Shown here in pieces: positions 16,431 through 25,056 of a stretch of DNA of 64,000 bases. Made by a program: the position numbers and the translations under genes. Positions within the stretch are counted from its first letter, which is position 1. The number at the start of each line of letters is the position of its first letter. Origin of the DNA: Streptohalobacillus salinus (GTDB lineage: Bacteria > Bacillota > Bacilli > Bacillales > Amphibacillaceae); NCBI RefSeq assembly GCF_003201605.1, contig NZ_QJJR01000001.1, positions 124,001 through 188,000 on the forward strand. The letters run 5' to 3'. The notes under the pieces were generated by a model. It was not told the origin of the DNA. It worked only from the letters and a program-made list of their open reading frames with translations, and did no database searches.

Positions 16431-17549
16431 ATGTCAACGAAAAAAGAAGCACAACCAAACAAACAAATTATTTTAACAGGTGGAGGAACGGCAGGACATG
16501 TCATGGTTAACTTGGCGCTGATTCCTTTGCTGAAAGAAGACGGATATACGATTGACTACATTGGCTCAAAAGAGGGCATTGAACGAGAACTGATTGAACC
16601 GCAAAAAGACGTTACCTACCATGCTGTTCATACCGGTAAGCTGAGACGATACTTATCGATTGAAAATTTTAAAGATCCGTTCAAAGTGATGAAAGGGGTC
16701 AGTGAAGCTGCCCGTATTATCCGAAAAAAACGCCCGCAAATTATTTTTTCAAAAGGTGGGTTTGTTTCGGTACCGGTCTTACTTGCTGCACGACTGACCC
16801 GGACCCCTGCTATCATTCATGAATCAGACTTAACACCAGGATTAGCCAACAAAATTGCAATGCCATTCGCCAAGCGCATTTTAGTGACCTTTGCCGCCAC
16901 GTTAGAACACGTCGATCAAAAGAAAGCACGTTTTATTGGCCCGGTTGTCCGTCCAGAGTTGTTTGCAGGAGATAAAGCGAGCGGTCTTGAATTTTTACGG
17001 TTTAAAAAAGATAAGCCAGTCCTTCTTGTGATGGGTGGCAGTGCGGGTTCTAAAACAATCAATGACCTCATTCGGAATCATTTAGATGACTTAACCCGGT
17101 ATTTTCAAGTGGTTCACTTAACCGGCAAAGGTCATTTAGACGAAACGATTAGACGAGAAAGTTATCGGCAGTTTGAGTATGTCGATAAGGAATTAAAGGA
17201 CATTCTGCACGCTGCGGATGTTGTGATTTCACGGGCGGGTGCAAATGCGATTTTTGAGTGTTTAGCGTTAAAAAAACCAATGTTACTCATTCCGTTGTCT
17301 AAAAAGGTGAGTCGTGGTGATCAACTATTAAACGCCCATGTATTTGAAAAGCAAGGCTACGCACACGTACTCGATGAAGACACGTTAACCAGCGAAGGCT
17401 TCTTAACGGCGTTTGATGCGTTTATAAGTGACACGGATCATATCCGAGAAATGATGCAGCATTTTAATGCAGAAGATGCCATTCAAGCTGTATTGGAAGA
17501 AATACATCACTATGAAAAGCCGTCTAAATCAAAATCATCGCAATTGTAA
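16431..17549 (+). CDS. murG: UDP-GlcNAc:undecaprenyl-PP-MurNAc-pentapeptide GlcNAc transferase MurG (staphylococcal type)
   Basis: A 372-residue GT28 glycosyltransferase that makes lipid II on the inner membrane face. The N-terminal domain carries ILTGGGTAGHVMVNLALIP; FSKGGFVSVPV and HESDLTPGLANKIA are the acceptor side. The C-terminal UDP-GlcNAc half has VMGGSAGSKTIN, HLTGKGHLD and ISRAGANAIFECLALKKPMLLIPL. Details such as GKLRRYLSIEN and DLTPGLANKIA follow the Staphylococcus MurG more than the dcw-cluster MurG of Bacillus. It lies outside a division cluster, so it could be the only copy or a second MurG. ATG 16431 has AGGG 7 bases upstream; the TTG 39 bases earlier lacks a site. Confidence 0.92.
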   Translation: MSTKKEAQPNKQIILTGGGTAGHVMVNLALIPLLKEDGYTIDYIGSKEGIERELIEPQKDVTYHAVHTGKLRRYLSIENFKDPFKVMKGVSEAARIIRKKRPQIIFSKGGFVSVPVLLAARLTRTPAIIHESDLTPGLANKIAMPFAKRILVTFAATLEHVDQKKARFIGPVVRPELFAGDKASGLEFLRFKKDKPVLLVMGGSAGSKTINDLIRNHLDDLTRYFQVVHLTGKGHLDETIRRESYRQFEYVDKELKDILHAADVVISRAGANAIFECLALKKPMLLIPLSKKVSRGDQLLNAHVFEKQGYAHVLDEDTLTSEGFLTAFDAFISDTDHIREMMQHFNAEDAIQAVLEEIHHYEKPSKSKSSQL

Positions 17550-17580
17550 ATGAAAAAGGTACATCAAAGCGCATAGATAC

Positions 17581-17630
17581 AAAATGGCAACAGCACGTTT
17601 AATTTTAGCGTGCTGTTGCCATTTATTTTC
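17581..17630. terminator. bidirectional terminator between murG and carbonic anhydrase
   Basis: AAATGGCAACAGCACG and CGTGCTGTTGCCATTT form a 16-bp stem with A- and T-rich flanks. Confidence 0.9.
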
Positions 17631-17657
17631 AATACATACAGGGCGATGATGCCTTAA

Positions 17658-18209
17658 TTAATCGTCATAACCGTTTGTGATTAAATCAAGTTTGCCTGTT
17701 TTCGGATCAATCACAAGACCATGAACCGGTGTATCATCAGGCAGTAAGGGATGATTTTTAATTAAATCGACAGAACTTTGGACAGATGTTTCGACATGGT
17801 CAAACCCTTCAAACCACGCTTTGGCATCCACGTCTAAATTGGCAATGGTTTCCGCTGGAATCCCGCTGATTTTCATGCGTTCAAAGAGATGATCGGTATC
17901 GAGGTTGCTCATGCCACAGTCATGGTGACCCACGACGTAGATTTCATCCGCTTGCAGGGCGTGAACAGCGACTAAAATACTGCGCATCACTGAACCGTAG
18001 GGGTTTTTAATGATCCCACCAGCAGTTTTTAGTATTTTGACATCACCGTTTTTAAAATTCATCGCTTTCGGTAATAATTCTGTTAAACGGGTATCCATAC
18101 ATGTTAAAATAACAGCATGTTTGTCGGGTACACTATTTGTGACATAGGCTTGATAGTCTTTCTGTTCCACAAACGTGTGGTTATGTTGTAAAATATCATC
18201 AAGTAACAT
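17658..18209 (-). CDS. beta-class carbonic anhydrase
   Basis: A 183-residue cytoplasmic zinc enzyme interconverting CO2 and bicarbonate. Zinc ligands and the Asp-Arg dyad are in TCMDTRL (Cys, Asp, Arg) and VVGHHDCGM (His, Cys). KTAGG and NPYGSVMRSILVA are the usual linking segment. The short length and NHTFVEQKDYQAY opening match the Gram-positive YtiB/YbcF-like plant-type subgroup. ATG 18209 is chosen: GAGGGG lies 7 bases upstream, and the nine earlier in-frame codons add nothing. It is divergent from the protease gene at 18379. Confidence 0.92.
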   Translation of the reverse strand: MLLDDILQHNHTFVEQKDYQAYVTNSVPDKHAVILTCMDTRLTELLPKAMNFKNGDVKILKTAGGIIKNPYGSVMRSILVAVHALQADEIYVVGHHDCGMSNLDTDHLFERMKISGIPAETIANLDVDAKAWFEGFDHVETSVQSSVDLIKNHPLLPDDTPVHGLVIDPKTGKLDLITNGYDD

Positions 18210-18378
18210 GTTTATTCCCCTCTCATTAAAATGCACTGTAACATAAATATATATAGATGTTTTTTTATATCATAGTGTATCTGACGGGGTAAAATCAAGG
18301 GTTAACCGAATATTTAGTTAAATCAAGGTCGATATATCCTTTGACTTGGAGTATTTCCCGGGAAATTGAGGTGAAGGC

Positions 18379-19347
18379 ATGACTGATCAAAACCAGCAGC
18401 CAAATGATTCTGACGACGAGGTAAAACAAACCAAGAGCGAACATGCGACGCGTCAAACGGATGACCGTCAAAAACGAGCACAATTCGAACAAGAAGAACA
18501 GGAATATTTAGCGCGTGTTAAACAATCGATGATTGATGATGACTTGTTTGAACCGATTACCCATGAAGACATGCGCGGCATTATTAAAGAAGCACGGAAG
18601 AATCATCAAAGCCGTTCTTCTGGAGACGGGAGTCAAAAACCACGGTTTGTTTTGCCGAGGCGCTACCGACTGTTTGCGATTGTACTCGCTTTATTCATGG
18701 TGATTCAGGCAGTTGCGCTTCTGGCGACAACCTTTTCAATTCCAGTGGTTGATTTTTTAATCACCTCTCACGAACTATCAAACGATCCCGTAATTAAAGA
18801 AGATAAGGAAGCAATCGTCATTGTAGATACTGGAACAGGTCGGGGCACCGGGTTTGTTGTTGCTAGGGATGGTTATATCATTACCAACGCCCATGTGGTA
18901 GATCAAGAGACAACCGTGACGATTGGTCTGCATGACCAAAGTTTACTGACGGGTGAGGTTATTGAAGCAATGCCGGCGGTTGATTTAGCGTTAATTAAAG
19001 TGGATCAAACATTTGATGTAGTCTTACCATTAAGTGAAACCGTGCCGACATTAGACACACCAGTGCATTTTATTGGAAACCCATTAAGATTCAATCGGAT
19101 TGCCAATGCCGGTACATTTATTGAACGTGAAGGACGATCGTCACTCGATACACCGGTCTACTATTTGGATGCGCCAGTCTACCGGGGGAACAGTGGCAGC
19201 CCCGTGATAAATGAGAACGGGGCCGTTGAAGGTATTGTCTATGCAACCCGTGATGACAGGACCTATGGAAAAGTCGGCTTAGTGATTCCGGCTTCAGTAG
19301 CAGCTGACGTGTTTCAAGCGTATTTGTCGCCAGATCAGCAGGAGTGA
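18379..19347 (+). CDS. membrane-anchored trypsin-like serine protease (HtrA-related, no PDZ domain)
   Basis: A 322-residue protein: a charged cytoplasmic N-terminus of about 95 residues, one membrane helix (98-118, FAIVLALFMVIQAVALLATT), and an external S1C protease domain. The catalytic triad is His172 (TNAHVV), Asp202 (AVDLALIK) and Ser272 (RGNSGSP). The chain ends right after the protease fold, so the PDZ domain of HtrA/DegP is absent. It may be a regulatory or processing protease; partners are unknown. ATG 18379 has GAGGTGA 4-5 bases upstream. The long acidic and basic cytoplasmic tail is odd for HtrA and could be a localisation or signalling segment. Confidence 0.87.
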   Translation: MTDQNQQPNDSDDEVKQTKSEHATRQTDDRQKRAQFEQEEQEYLARVKQSMIDDDLFEPITHEDMRGIIKEARKNHQSRSSGDGSQKPRFVLPRRYRLFAIVLALFMVIQAVALLATTFSIPVVDFLITSHELSNDPVIKEDKEAIVIVDTGTGRGTGFVVARDGYIITNAHVVDQETTVTIGLHDQSLLTGEVIEAMPAVDLALIKVDQTFDVVLPLSETVPTLDTPVHFIGNPLRFNRIANAGTFIEREGRSSLDTPVYYLDAPVYRGNSGSPVINENGAVEGIVYATRDDRTYGKVGLVIPASVAADVFQAYLSPDQQE

Positions 19348-19509
19348 TTGGGTTTTTGTTCGGGTAATTAATGCTAAATGTAAGTCACAAAGCGAAATTG
19401 TTGAAGAAACTAAATTATGGTATGTTAGATGTAGCGTCATGAATCGTTCCTAAGCATTCCTAAGTAAAGGATTTAGGACGAACAATAATTGAGATGAGGA
19501 TGGTAAACG

Positions 19510-19983
19510 ATGAAGAAGATGAACGTTGAAAGTTTTAACCTTGATCACAAAAAAGTAGTCGCGCCTTATGTACGTTTAGTTAGCGAAACCACAGGTTCGC
19601 ACGGCGATACGGTCTATAAATATGACTTGCGTTTCACTCAACCGAACGACGATCACTTAGAAATGCCTGGCTTACACGCCTTGGAACACTTAATGGCTGA
19701 AAATATTCGCAATCACATAGAGGGTGTGTTAGACATCGGACCGATGGGTTGTCAAACAGGCTTTTATCTCAGTGTCCTGAATGAGAGTTCGTATGATGCG
19801 ATCATTGAAGGTTTTGCGAAAACGTTAGACGATTGTGTCAACGCGGAAGAAGTTCCAGCCGCGAATGAAACCCAGTGCGGACGAGCTGCAAACCATAGCT
19901 TACCCGATGCTAAAATTTACGCGAAGAAGATGTTAGCGAAAAAAGACCAATGGCGTCATGTTTTTGGTGAAGATCAAGTGTAG
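19510..19983 (+). CDS. luxS: S-ribosylhomocysteine lyase LuxS
   Basis: A 157-residue iron enzyme that splits S-ribosylhomocysteine into homocysteine and the autoinducer-2 precursor DPD. Metal ligands are His56 and His60 in HALEH (with catalytic Glu59) and Cys123; the catalytic Cys81 is in MGCQTGFY. Length and motifs are canonical. The promoter is probably TTGAAG (19401) N18 TTAGAT (19425-19430), leaving a 75-base leader. The dipeptidase gene follows after 18 bases, probably in one transcript. The homocysteine it releases could feed the sulfur amino acid enzyme encoded at 26288. Confidence 0.96.
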   Translation: MKKMNVESFNLDHKKVVAPYVRLVSETTGSHGDTVYKYDLRFTQPNDDHLEMPGLHALEHLMAENIRNHIEGVLDIGPMGCQTGFYLSVLNESSYDAIIEGFAKTLDDCVNAEEVPAANETQCGRAANHSLPDAKIYAKKMLAKKDQWRHVFGEDQV

Positions 19984-20001
19984 AAAAGGACGTGAAAACA
20001 A

Positions 20002-21360
20002 TTGATAGAACAAGTCAAGCAATATGCAAAAACACATAGAGATGCACACTTAAACGCATTAGATCAATTCTTACGAATTGAAAGTGTAAGTACCGACCCA
20101 ACACATCAAGAAGCGATGACTAGCGCTGCATCTTTTGTCCGTGATTACCTGAGAGGAATCGGATTTGATACAGCGCGTATTGAAGAAACGGCTAAGCATC
20201 CACTCGTCTTTGCTGAGTATGTAAAAGACCCTGCCTTAAAAACGGTTTTAATCTACGGGCATTATGATGTACAGCCAGCAGATCCTTATGAATTATGGAC
20301 ATCTGAACCGTTTGAACCGACGGTAAGAGAAGGTCGCCTCTACGCACGCGGGGCAAGCGATGATAAAGGACAAGTTTTTATGCATTTAGTTGCGCTAGAA
20401 GCAATGATGAAAACGACGGGTGAATTGCCACTGAACGTTAAAATTTGTATTGAAGGCGAAGAGGAAATTGGTTCCGAGAATCTTTATCAACGGTTACGCG
20501 AGAAAAAAGATCAATTTGATGCTGATTTTGCGATTGTATCAGACTCTGGAATGGTTGCCGAAGATCAACCAACAATTCTTTACGGTCTAAAAGGCTTTAC
20601 GGGATTAGAATTCACTGTGACTGGACCAAATAACGACTTACACTCAGGCTTGTACGGTGGCGCGGTGAGAAATCCATTGATGGCTATGAGTCATCTGCTT
20701 GCCTCAATGAAAGATACCGATGAAATCGTCAAAGTTGAAGGCTTTTATGAGGATGTTGAACCCTTAACGGAGTTCGAACGTCAATTGATGCAAGCGGCGC
20801 CAAGTGAGAACTATCAGACAACATTAAATATTCCGGAAACGGTCTCAGAGAAGGGATATTCTGCTGTTGAACACACGATGGGTCGACCTACGCTTGAGGT
20901 GAATGGTTTATTTGGTGGGTACCAGGGGGAAGGGACAAAGACAATTATTCCAGAAAAAGCTACAGCTAAACTAACCTGTCGATTAGTTCCTGGTCAGGAC
21001 CCTGAAAAAATCCAACAGTTGCTTGTTGATCATATTGAGTCGCACACACCGACCGGCGTACGTGTCACGATTAAGCGTGAACCACTTTCAGCGAAGGCAT
21101 ATAAAGTAGACCCCGATCATCCACTCATTGTGCAAGCGAGTCAGAGTTACGAAAAAGCGTTTAATAAAACGGCTGTTTTTGTGCGTATGGGTGGCTCGAT
21201 TCCAGTGGTCGAGTGGATTGACGATATCTTTAAGATACCTGTTGTATTACTTGGCTTTGGGACGCCAAGTGACCGGCTTCATTCACCGAATGAAAGCTTT
21301 CCATTGAAGAATTTTGATTTAGGGATTGAGACGTTGATTGATTTTTATATGAACGTCTAA
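20002..21360 (+). CDS. M20 family dipeptidase
   Basis: A 452-residue cytoplasmic zinc peptidase of the M20 clan (cytosolic non-specific dipeptidase type). Motifs: GHYDVQPADPYELW (first His and Asp), RGASDDKGQ (bridging Asp), EGEEEIGSEN (catalytic Glu and ligand Glu), VSDSG, DLHSGLYGG in the lid domain, and DRLHSPNE (last His). It would release free amino acids from dipeptides. The start is TTG 20002 with AAAGGA 11 bases upstream, a weak signal typical of a coupled second gene. Coupling with luxS is inferred from the 18-base spacing only. Confidence 0.9.
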   Translation: MIEQVKQYAKTHRDAHLNALDQFLRIESVSTDPTHQEAMTSAASFVRDYLRGIGFDTARIEETAKHPLVFAEYVKDPALKTVLIYGHYDVQPADPYELWTSEPFEPTVREGRLYARGASDDKGQVFMHLVALEAMMKTTGELPLNVKICIEGEEEIGSENLYQRLREKKDQFDADFAIVSDSGMVAEDQPTILYGLKGFTGLEFTVTGPNNDLHSGLYGGAVRNPLMAMSHLLASMKDTDEIVKVEGFYEDVEPLTEFERQLMQAAPSENYQTTLNIPETVSEKGYSAVEHTMGRPTLEVNGLFGGYQGEGTKTIIPEKATAKLTCRLVPGQDPEKIQQLLVDHIESHTPTGVRVTIKREPLSAKAYKVDPDHPLIVQASQSYEKAFNKTAVFVRMGGSIPVVEWIDDIFKIPVVLLGFGTPSDRLHSPNESFPLKNFDLGIETLIDFYMNV

Positions 21361-21552
21361 GTCCGCTAGTTTCTGTTTATAAGGAGAAAGAACTGGGGGT
21401 CATCCACTTGGGTGATCCTTTCGTGTGCTGAGTGTTAGCTGCACTGGTGACAGGGATAGCGAGGGATGAGCAGGATCCAATGATTTTGATTCAATGAAAA
21501 CAAGGTGTTAAACCAACACGAAGAATGAAATCAACAGAAGGGCGTGGTTGAG

Positions 21553-22047
21553 ATGCTAGAAACAAGCCGGCTATTGATTAAACCCTTTACCTTAGCAATG
21601 ATGAGAGCTGCTATAAAGGGCCCAGCTGCCTTTCGACAGGTTGCTGAAGTAAATGTGGAAGCAGGGTATCCAGCCGCAGACTACCTGGCAATGTTTCCAT
21701 TTAAAATTGAACACATGACAGCTAACCCTGAAGCGCTTGCCTTTGAATGCTTTGTTATCTTGAAAGAAACCAACACGATAATGGCTGATATTGGTTTTAA
21801 AGGCGGTCCTGATGCAGCGGGTCGCATGGATATCGGCTATAGCGTTATGCCGCGTTACCGCGGATGCGGTCTGGCGACTGAGATGGTCACAGCGATGACG
21901 GCATGGGGGAAACGACAACCAGGTGTTAAAATGCTGACGGCACATTGCGATAAAGCTAATCAAGCATCGTACCACGTGTTACGAAACGCCGGCTTTCGCA
22001 TGGTTAAAGAAACAGAGGACGGGTTTTATTTCGAAATAAACGCGTAA
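21553..22047 (+). CDS. GNAT family N-acetyltransferase
   Basis: A 164-residue RimJ/RimL-like acetyltransferase. It starts LETSRLLIKPFT, has IGFKGGPDAAGRMDIGYSVMPRYRGCGLATEMV (acetyl-CoA loop RGCGLA), and ends NQASYHVLRNAGFRMVKE. The substrate is unknown; this branch acts on N-terminal or side-chain amino groups. ATG 21553 is preferred over GTG 21544, since AGAAGGG ends about 10 bases before the ATG but only one base before the GTG. No operon partner within 170 bases. Confidence 0.85.
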   Translation: MLETSRLLIKPFTLAMMRAAIKGPAAFRQVAEVNVEAGYPAADYLAMFPFKIEHMTANPEALAFECFVILKETNTIMADIGFKGGPDAAGRMDIGYSVMPRYRGCGLATEMVTAMTAWGKRQPGVKMLTAHCDKANQASYHVLRNAGFRMVKETEDGFYFEINA

Positions 22048-22154
22048 CAAGCTAAAGCAAATAACGATGGCTTGTAGTGTCGCGATGACCGCCCTCAGGT
22101 GGATGAGGTTCGTTTAGGAAATGAGGCCATTCCTGAATTAGCCAGTGTTTTTGT

Positions 22155-22183
22155 TTGACGTTCCGATTTGGAATGGTTACAAT
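22155..22183 (+). promoter_or_regulatory. promoter of the rhodanese-like/cstR operon
   Basis: TTGACG (22155-22160), 17 bases and TACAAT (22178-22183). The spacer begins with an imperfect dyad TTCCGATTTGGAA (22161-22173), a possible operator for the autoregulating CstR-like protein. Confidence 0.7.
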
Positions 22184-22219
22184 ATAAATAGTGACTTATT
22201 TATCGAGGAGGTTTAAAAA

Positions 22220-22591
22220 GTGCCGTATGTTTTGTTAATCCTCGCCGGCGTTTGGGTTGGCTATCTTTTATATACACGTTATTTTCCTGTTAGAGGCGTT
22301 AAATGTGTCAACAAAACAGAGTTAAAAAACAAGGCAACGATCGTTGATTTGCGAGATTACAGCGAGTCTGCTAAAGAAGTTGTTATCGGTGCAATTGCGT
22401 TACCAATTGCTTATATTAAGCGGCACCATCATGGATTACCTCAACGTGAGATTTACGTTGTAGCTAGTGATCGTGTAGAGAGAAACATTGGCATTCGATT
22501 ATTGCAGCGATCTGGCCACCGAGTGGCAGGTTACTCGATTATTAATGATCCTTGCCGATGCAAAAAATACCTTGCCGAATTTGCATCGTAG
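22220..22591 (+). CDS. membrane-anchored rhodanese-like protein lacking the active-site cysteine
   Basis: A 123-residue protein: one N-terminal membrane helix (PYVLLILAGVWVGYLLY) and a rhodanese-like domain with IVDLRDYSESAKEVVIGAIALP, which follows the VDvR..eE...gHI.gAi.iP pattern. At the place of the catalytic loop (CxxGxR) it reads ASDRVER, so the persulfide-carrying cysteine is missing. Two cysteines are near the end (PCRCKK) and one after the helix. It resembles YqhL-type membrane rhodaneses. It is followed 22 bases later by the CstR-like regulator gene, suggesting a sulfur-stress role, possibly by binding rather than catalysis. It uses a GTG start with GAGGAGG upstream. Confidence 0.78.
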   Translation: MPYVLLILAGVWVGYLLYTRYFPVRGVKCVNKTELKNKATIVDLRDYSESAKEVVIGAIALPIAYIKRHHHGLPQREIYVVASDRVERNIGIRLLQRSGHRVAGYSIINDPCRCKKYLAEFAS

Positions 22592-22613
22592 ATAAAAAAA
22601 GGAGTGCAGCATA

Positions 22614-22877
22614 ATGGATTACACACCACAAGTTAAAAATAGAATGAAACGGATTGAAGGTCAAGTGCGCGGCATTCTTAAGATGATGGAAGATGAAAAA
22701 GATTGTAAAGAAGTCATTACCCAAATGTCAGCGGTTCGAACAGCGATAGACCGGACAATGGGATTGGTTGTTAGCTCGAACTTAGTAAACTGTGTGATTG
22801 ATGCAGAAGCAAATGGCGTTGAAGATCCACAGAAATATGTTGAAGATGCCGTTGAATTACTTGTAAAAAGCCGTTAG
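22614..22877 (+). CDS. CsoR-family regulator, CstR-like (persulfide sensor)
   Basis: An 87-residue four-helix-bundle repressor beginning DYTPQVKNRMKRIEGQVRG. Cysteines fall at 31 (KDCKEVITQ) and 60 (NLVNCVI), exactly the reactive pair of Staphylococcus CstR. The Cu(I)-binding His of true CsoR is replaced by Asn56, so copper sensing is unlikely and per/polysulfide sensing by a disulfide or polysulfide bridge is the better call. The downstream end AVELLVKSR also follows CstR. It is transcribed with the rhodanese-like gene. Bacillus YrkD is the nearest described homologue by type. The terminator stem overlaps its stop codon. Confidence 0.88.
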   Translation: MDYTPQVKNRMKRIEGQVRGILKMMEDEKDCKEVITQMSAVRTAIDRTMGLVVSSNLVNCVIDAEANGVEDPQKYVEDAVELLVKSR

Positions 22878-22910
22878 TCATTGTGAAGAATGACTAAGGC
22901 TTTTTATTTT
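22865..22910 (+). terminator. terminator after the cstR-like gene
   Basis: AAAAGCCGTTAGTCATT pairs with AATGACTAAGGCTTTTT (one bulged G), followed by ATTTT; it includes the stop codon. Confidence 0.85.
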
Positions 22911-22990
22911 GGTTAAAATAGATCTGTCACCGAATTCACTCAGCTGTCTACCGGTGAACAGATGCTGGAACGACGGAGGAAGGGTTTCGG

Positions 22991-24208
22991 TTACTTGATG
23001 TATTTCCGCGTAATCCCCATCCCTAATACACATAACACGATTACATAATAAAAGATATATTGATAGTTTCCAAACACGTCAATCATCATGCCTGAACTGA
23101 GGACACCGATAATTGCACCAATTCCATACGCGGTAAAGACTAAGCCGTAGTTCTGGCTATAGTGCCACATGCCGTAATGTTTTAAGGTAGCGGTTGGTGC
23201 AATCGCCAGCCAGCCCCCTAAGTTAAACCAAAAGATAGAAAAAGCAATCGGATAAACAATGGCATACTGGTGGAAGAGGATAAGACTAAGTGCCGCTGTC
23301 ATAATTAACAGATACGAAAGTAACATGGAAAAGCGAGCGGAGTAATGATCTGTTAACCAACCGAATGTTGGACGTCCGAGTCCGTTAAAGACAGCAAACA
23401 GGGCCATCAAACCAGTAACCGTTGCCGCATCCAAATGAAAATACTCAACACCAACACTTAAAGTCATCCCAACTAACATTAAGCCAATTAAGGTACCAAT
23501 AATGAAATTAAGATAAATGCCTTTGAAGCTTTTTGTTTTTAACATCTCGTTTGAGGTTAAGTTTTCTGATAAGTCATCGGTTACTGTTTTATTAAGGTAT
23601 GGAGCCACATCATCAGCGTTCGGATATTTGAATGACACGCTTAAAAAGGGGAGGATAACAGCAAAACTGATGCCCATGATCAGAAATGTATCCATGACGC
23701 CAAATTGTTCGACTAATAGACGTGCAACTGGTGCAGTAACGAGTGGGGAAAGACCAAATCCGAGTAAGACTAAGCCAGAAGCCAAACCTTTCTTATCGGG
23801 AAACCATTGGGCAATCACATTCATCATCACACCATATGCAATACCGACACCAGCTCCACCCACCAGTCCATAGCTTATCGTCAAGAGATAGATATTAGGA
23901 CTAAATGATGCGAGAACCCAACTTGTCGCAACAAGCATGCCACCAAATAAAATGAGCGTGCGTGGGTGGAAGGTGCGCATATATTTTCCGATAATCAACA
24001 TGAAAACGGCATAAAACGTTAGGGCGAACATATAAGGTAACCCACTTTCGGATGCACCGAGTTGAAATTCTTCTTCGAGTGCTACCCTAAAGACGCTATA
24101 GGAATAGACGGTCCCTAAAAACATCATAATAATAATCCCTAAAAATATGAATAACCACCGCTTGTATGGGGGAGCACCTTTGGTGCTCGTTTTAGCAAAT
24201 ACCTGCAT
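22991..24208 (-). CDS. MFS transporter, oxalate/formate antiporter (OFA) family
   Basis: A 405-residue membrane protein with 12 predicted helices and a short cytoplasmic linker (about 195-220). The opening FLGIIIMMFLGTVYSYSVFR and GLVGGAGVGIAYGVMMNVIAQWFPDKKGLASGL are typical of the OFA branch, as is WFNLGGWLAIAPTATLKHYG in helix 11. Family members exchange carboxylates such as oxalate/formate or move lactate; the substrate here is not derivable. AAAGGAG lies 9 bases before ATG 24208. No metabolic partner gene is adjacent. Confidence 0.88.
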   Translation of the reverse strand: MQVFAKTSTKGAPPYKRWLFIFLGIIIMMFLGTVYSYSVFRVALEEEFQLGASESGLPYMFALTFYAVFMLIIGKYMRTFHPRTLILFGGMLVATSWVLASFSPNIYLLTISYGLVGGAGVGIAYGVMMNVIAQWFPDKKGLASGLVLLGFGLSPLVTAPVARLLVEQFGVMDTFLIMGISFAVILPFLSVSFKYPNADDVAPYLNKTVTDDLSENLTSNEMLKTKSFKGIYLNFIIGTLIGLMLVGMTLSVGVEYFHLDAATVTGLMALFAVFNGLGRPTFGWLTDHYSARFSMLLSYLLIMTAALSLILFHQYAIVYPIAFSIFWFNLGGWLAIAPTATLKHYGMWHYSQNYGLVFTAYGIGAIIGVLSSGMMIDVFGNYQYIFYYVIVLCVLGMGITRKYIK

Positions 24209-24340
24209 CTATTTCACGCTCCTTTAATTTTTAAGTCAATCAGTTATCCGTGAACACAAAAACTTTCACTAAGCTTCACAAGCGTTTAAGCGCCTGTTGA
24301 GTGACGCATAAAGCTGCGATGACTTTGACCAACTAACGAT

Positions 24341-24390
24341 TAAAAAAAGCCAATAACACATGGCGCATCTGCACCATGTGTTATTGGCTT
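24341..24390 (-). terminator. terminator of the MpsC-like gene
   Basis: On the minus strand AAGCCAATAACACATGG and its complement CCATGTGTTATTGGCTT form a 17-bp stem followed by TTTTT. Confidence 0.9.
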
Positions 24391-24433
24391 ACTTATCGAC
24401 TGGTTTGTAACCCTTCGATTTGTCTTCCAATGG

Positions 24434-24796
24434 TTATGAGTTGATTGTTTCTTCCAGGTTTTTATCGACGACAACAATGATCATCTTTTCTCCGGATTTT
24501 GTACTTACATCTGAATGGGTGCTTACGACATTAACATCGACGACGGATTTAATGGCGTTTTCTAGACTTATTCGCGATTTTTCAAAAAGCGCAGTTCTTA
24601 CTTTTTTGATTAACTCGACACCTTCGAGCGTTTCAGCAAGGTTTTTCTCGGATTGACTGAGAAAGCCTTGTAATCGAATAATGATTAAATCTTGATAAAT
24701 GAGTGTTTTGATTTTTTCGGGACCACGTCCCATTTGTTCAATTTCAAACTTACTGATTGCTTCGTTTATTTTCGACTCAATTTGTCCTTTTGTCAT
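24434..24796 (-). CDS. DUF2294/MpsC family protein
   Basis: A 120-residue cytoplasmic alpha/beta protein: TKGQIESKINEAISKFEIEQMGRGPEKIKTLIYQDLIIIRLQGFLSQSEKNLAE (conserved GRGPE and DLIIIRL) and a C-terminal EKMIIVVVDK strand. This fits DUF2294, now named after MpsC of a staphylococcal Na+-translocating membrane-potential system. No mpsAB partners are in the window, and many Bacillales carry stand-alone DUF2294 proteins of unknown role. The second ATG (24796) is chosen because GGAG lies 9 bases before it and only 3 before the first. Confidence 0.8.
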   Translation of the reverse strand: MTKGQIESKINEAISKFEIEQMGRGPEKIKTLIYQDLIIIRLQGFLSQSEKNLAETLEGVELIKKVRTALFEKSRISLENAIKSVVDVNVVSTHSDVSTKSGEKMIIVVVDKNLEETINS

Positions 24797-24874
24797 GAAC
24801 ATTCACTCCAGAAATAGTTTGGCTAATCATGGTTACCGGGTTGTTTGTCGGCACAGATGATTTTAACTTAAGTT

Positions 24875-24903
24875 ACTATACCACATTCATTGAATTGTTT
24901 CAA
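24875..24903 (-). promoter_or_regulatory. promoter of the MpsC-like gene
   Basis: On the minus strand TTGAAA (24903-24898), 17 bases and TATAGT (24880-24875). The region from here to 25056 holds nothing else I recognise. Confidence 0.7.
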
Positions 24904-25056
24904 TCTTGAAAATCTTTCGTTTATTTATGGAGCGCTTTCACAAGCAATGCTTCGATAATCATCCTTTTCTTGCTTGATGGAAGGGCCGTCATCAAAAAAC
25001 CGAACGAGACGTTTAATTTGCTGCTTTACCGACTAGGTAAAAGGACATATTTAAAC

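Noticed and set aside
22614-22877. Copper sensor CsoR
   Set aside because: The histidine ligand of CsoR is Asn56, and the two cysteines match the CstR pair; no copper ATPase or chaperone gene is adjacent.
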